The notes under the pieces: generated by a model | Seen by the model: the letters and a program-made list of their open reading frames with translations, nothing else | Told to the model about the DNA's origin: nothing | The model's database searches: none | Part shown: piece by piece, positions 63,449 through 64,000 of the stretch | How the letters are laid out: the number at the start of each line of letters is the position of its first letter | How positions within the stretch are numbered: position 1 is the first letter of the stretch | Origin: Shewanella pealeana ATCC 700345 | GTDB lineage: Bacteria > Pseudomonadota > Gammaproteobacteria > Enterobacterales > Shewanellaceae | Direction of reading: 5' to 3' | Assembly: GCF_000018285.1 (NCBI RefSeq) | Contig: NC_009901.1 | Coordinates: 1,673,001 to 1,737,000, forward strand | DNA length: 64,000 nt | Translations under genes and position numbers: made by a program

Positions 63449-64000
63449 AGCATTCCCATTCCTGCAACCAGTGAAATTGAAGCGGCAATACCGCCGACAA
63501 TGGCTAGCAGGGTGCGTAGATTGTCGGACTCTTCCGGCAATGTAGGCGCAGCCATTAGCTGTAGCAGCGGATAGGCTGCATAGATGTCGGCCTTTCCTAT
63601 GTCCATTTTTGCCAGTGCGGAAGTAAATACCGCAGTCGCGACTTGATGCTCTCGCTGCAGGCCTTCGAGTTTAGCTGCATCGTCATTGCTGTCATTGAAC
63701 CTATGATCCCAATCGTGGATCTGCTCGGACAGGGCATCAATTCGATGCCTAAGCCCCTCGGCTTTGGTGTTGAGTGACAGTAATTCCTGCATGAGTTGAG
63801 CGCGACCATCTAAGTCATCTGCCGATAACATCAACATCAGACGTTTATTGTTATAACCGAGCAGTACCTTGCAGCGGCGGCTCAGTGCATTGAGTACCGA
63901 TTTTTGCTCATCTTGCAGGGTGACCACTTTGGGGTGGCGCTTGCCAAAACGACTGCGGTATTCGGCTAAGGTGGCTGTTACATTGGTATAGCTGATCAGC
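63406..64000 (-). CDS. Wzz/GumC-type polysaccharide chain-length protein, C-terminal part (partial)
   Basis: The frame is open on the - strand to the window edge ('AEYRSRFGKRHPKVVTLQDE', the conserved segment of GumC/Wzc-like co-polymerases), so at least 197 residues are present and the N-terminus lies outside. A coiled coil follows, then 'AAYPLLQLMAAPTLPEESDN' (the Pro-rich motif before the last membrane segment) and a membrane helix 'LLAIVGGIAASISLVAGMGM'. No Walker motifs of a BY-kinase are seen after it. It is the upstream gene of the - strand cluster within this window. Confidence 0.9.
   Translation of the reverse strand, partial: LISYTNVTATLAEYRSRFGKRHPKVVTLQDEQKSVLNALSRRCKVLLGYNNKRLMLMLSADDLDGRAQLMQELLSLNTKAEGLRHRIDALSEQIHDWDHRFNDSNDDAAKLEGLQREHQVATAVFTSALAKMDIGKADIYAAYPLLQLMAAPTLPEESDNLRTLLAIVGGIAASISLVAGMGMLWIRKPILQKILTS

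Overview
The window looks like a chromosome segment of a marine gammaproteobacterium of the Shewanella type. The flagellar/chemotaxis order flhA-flhF-flhG-fliA-cheYZAB-parC-parP-cheW is the Vibrio/Shewanella arrangement. The FlhG, CheY, POT transporter and RfaH proteins read very like Shewanella proteins as I remember them. This is recognition by eye; no database search was run.

Layout. (1) 1-12.5 kb, + strand: end of flhA, flhF, flhG, fliA, cheY, cheZ, cheA, a clear terminator, cheB, a small membrane protein, parC, parP, cheW and a DUF2802 protein, followed on the - strand by a FliK-like and a short FlhB-like (FlhX-type) protein. (2) 15-19.3 kb: mlaA, an RssB-like response regulator, a pseudogene of the four-helix-bundle (S23/IVP) family, and a POT peptide transporter. 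(3) 19.7-47.4 kb, + strand: rfaH, then an ops/JUMPStart-like element in a long leader, then an O-antigen/surface polysaccharide locus. That locus holds an SLBB export protein, Wzz, rfbBA, fdtA, a GNAT, a FemAB-like protein, fdtB, a glutamine kinase / amidotransferase / cytidylyltransferase trio, a CDP-glycerol-type transferase, Wzx, glycosyltransferases, a Wzy candidate, a second aminotransferase, a phosphoglycosyl transferase and a WbpM-type dehydratase, and it ends in a strong terminator. (4) 47.9-53.2 kb: single genes (beta-CASP MBL nuclease, ugd, a UDP-glucuronate epimerase-type protein, rfbC), each set in blocks of dispersed repeats. (5) 53.5-64 kb, - strand: a second polysaccharide cluster read toward lower coordinates. 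It holds a Wzz/GumC-type protein (partial), a Wzy/ligase, Wzx, GT2, a three-domain pseudo-PGT/GT26/PGT fusion, a nucleotidyltransferase-like protein, tagD and a CDP-glycerol glycerophosphotransferase.

Most interesting system. Three adjacent, overlapping genes at 31.1-35.5 kb match in order and domain type the Campylobacter jejuni Cj1418-Cj1417-Cj1416 enzymes: L-glutamine kinase, gamma-glutamyl-CDP-amidate hydrolase and CTP:phosphoglutamine cytidylyltransferase. In C. jejuni these make cytidine diphosphoramidate for the O-methyl phosphoramidate capsule modification. Here they sit inside an O-antigen-type cassette, the kinase carries an extra N-terminal nucleotidyltransferase-like domain, and the next gene is a CDP-glycerol-type transferase. 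A phosphoramidate-decorated O-antigen in this organism is therefore a testable prediction.

Other notable structure. Intergenic regions outside the flagellar operon and outside the AT-rich sugar cassette carry a composite repeat family: heptamers of the CCTAGGA/CCTAGAA type, REP-like hairpins (GTAGGTCGGCATTTATGCCG) and GC-rich modules. In several genes this repeat supplies the stop codon and C-terminal residues.
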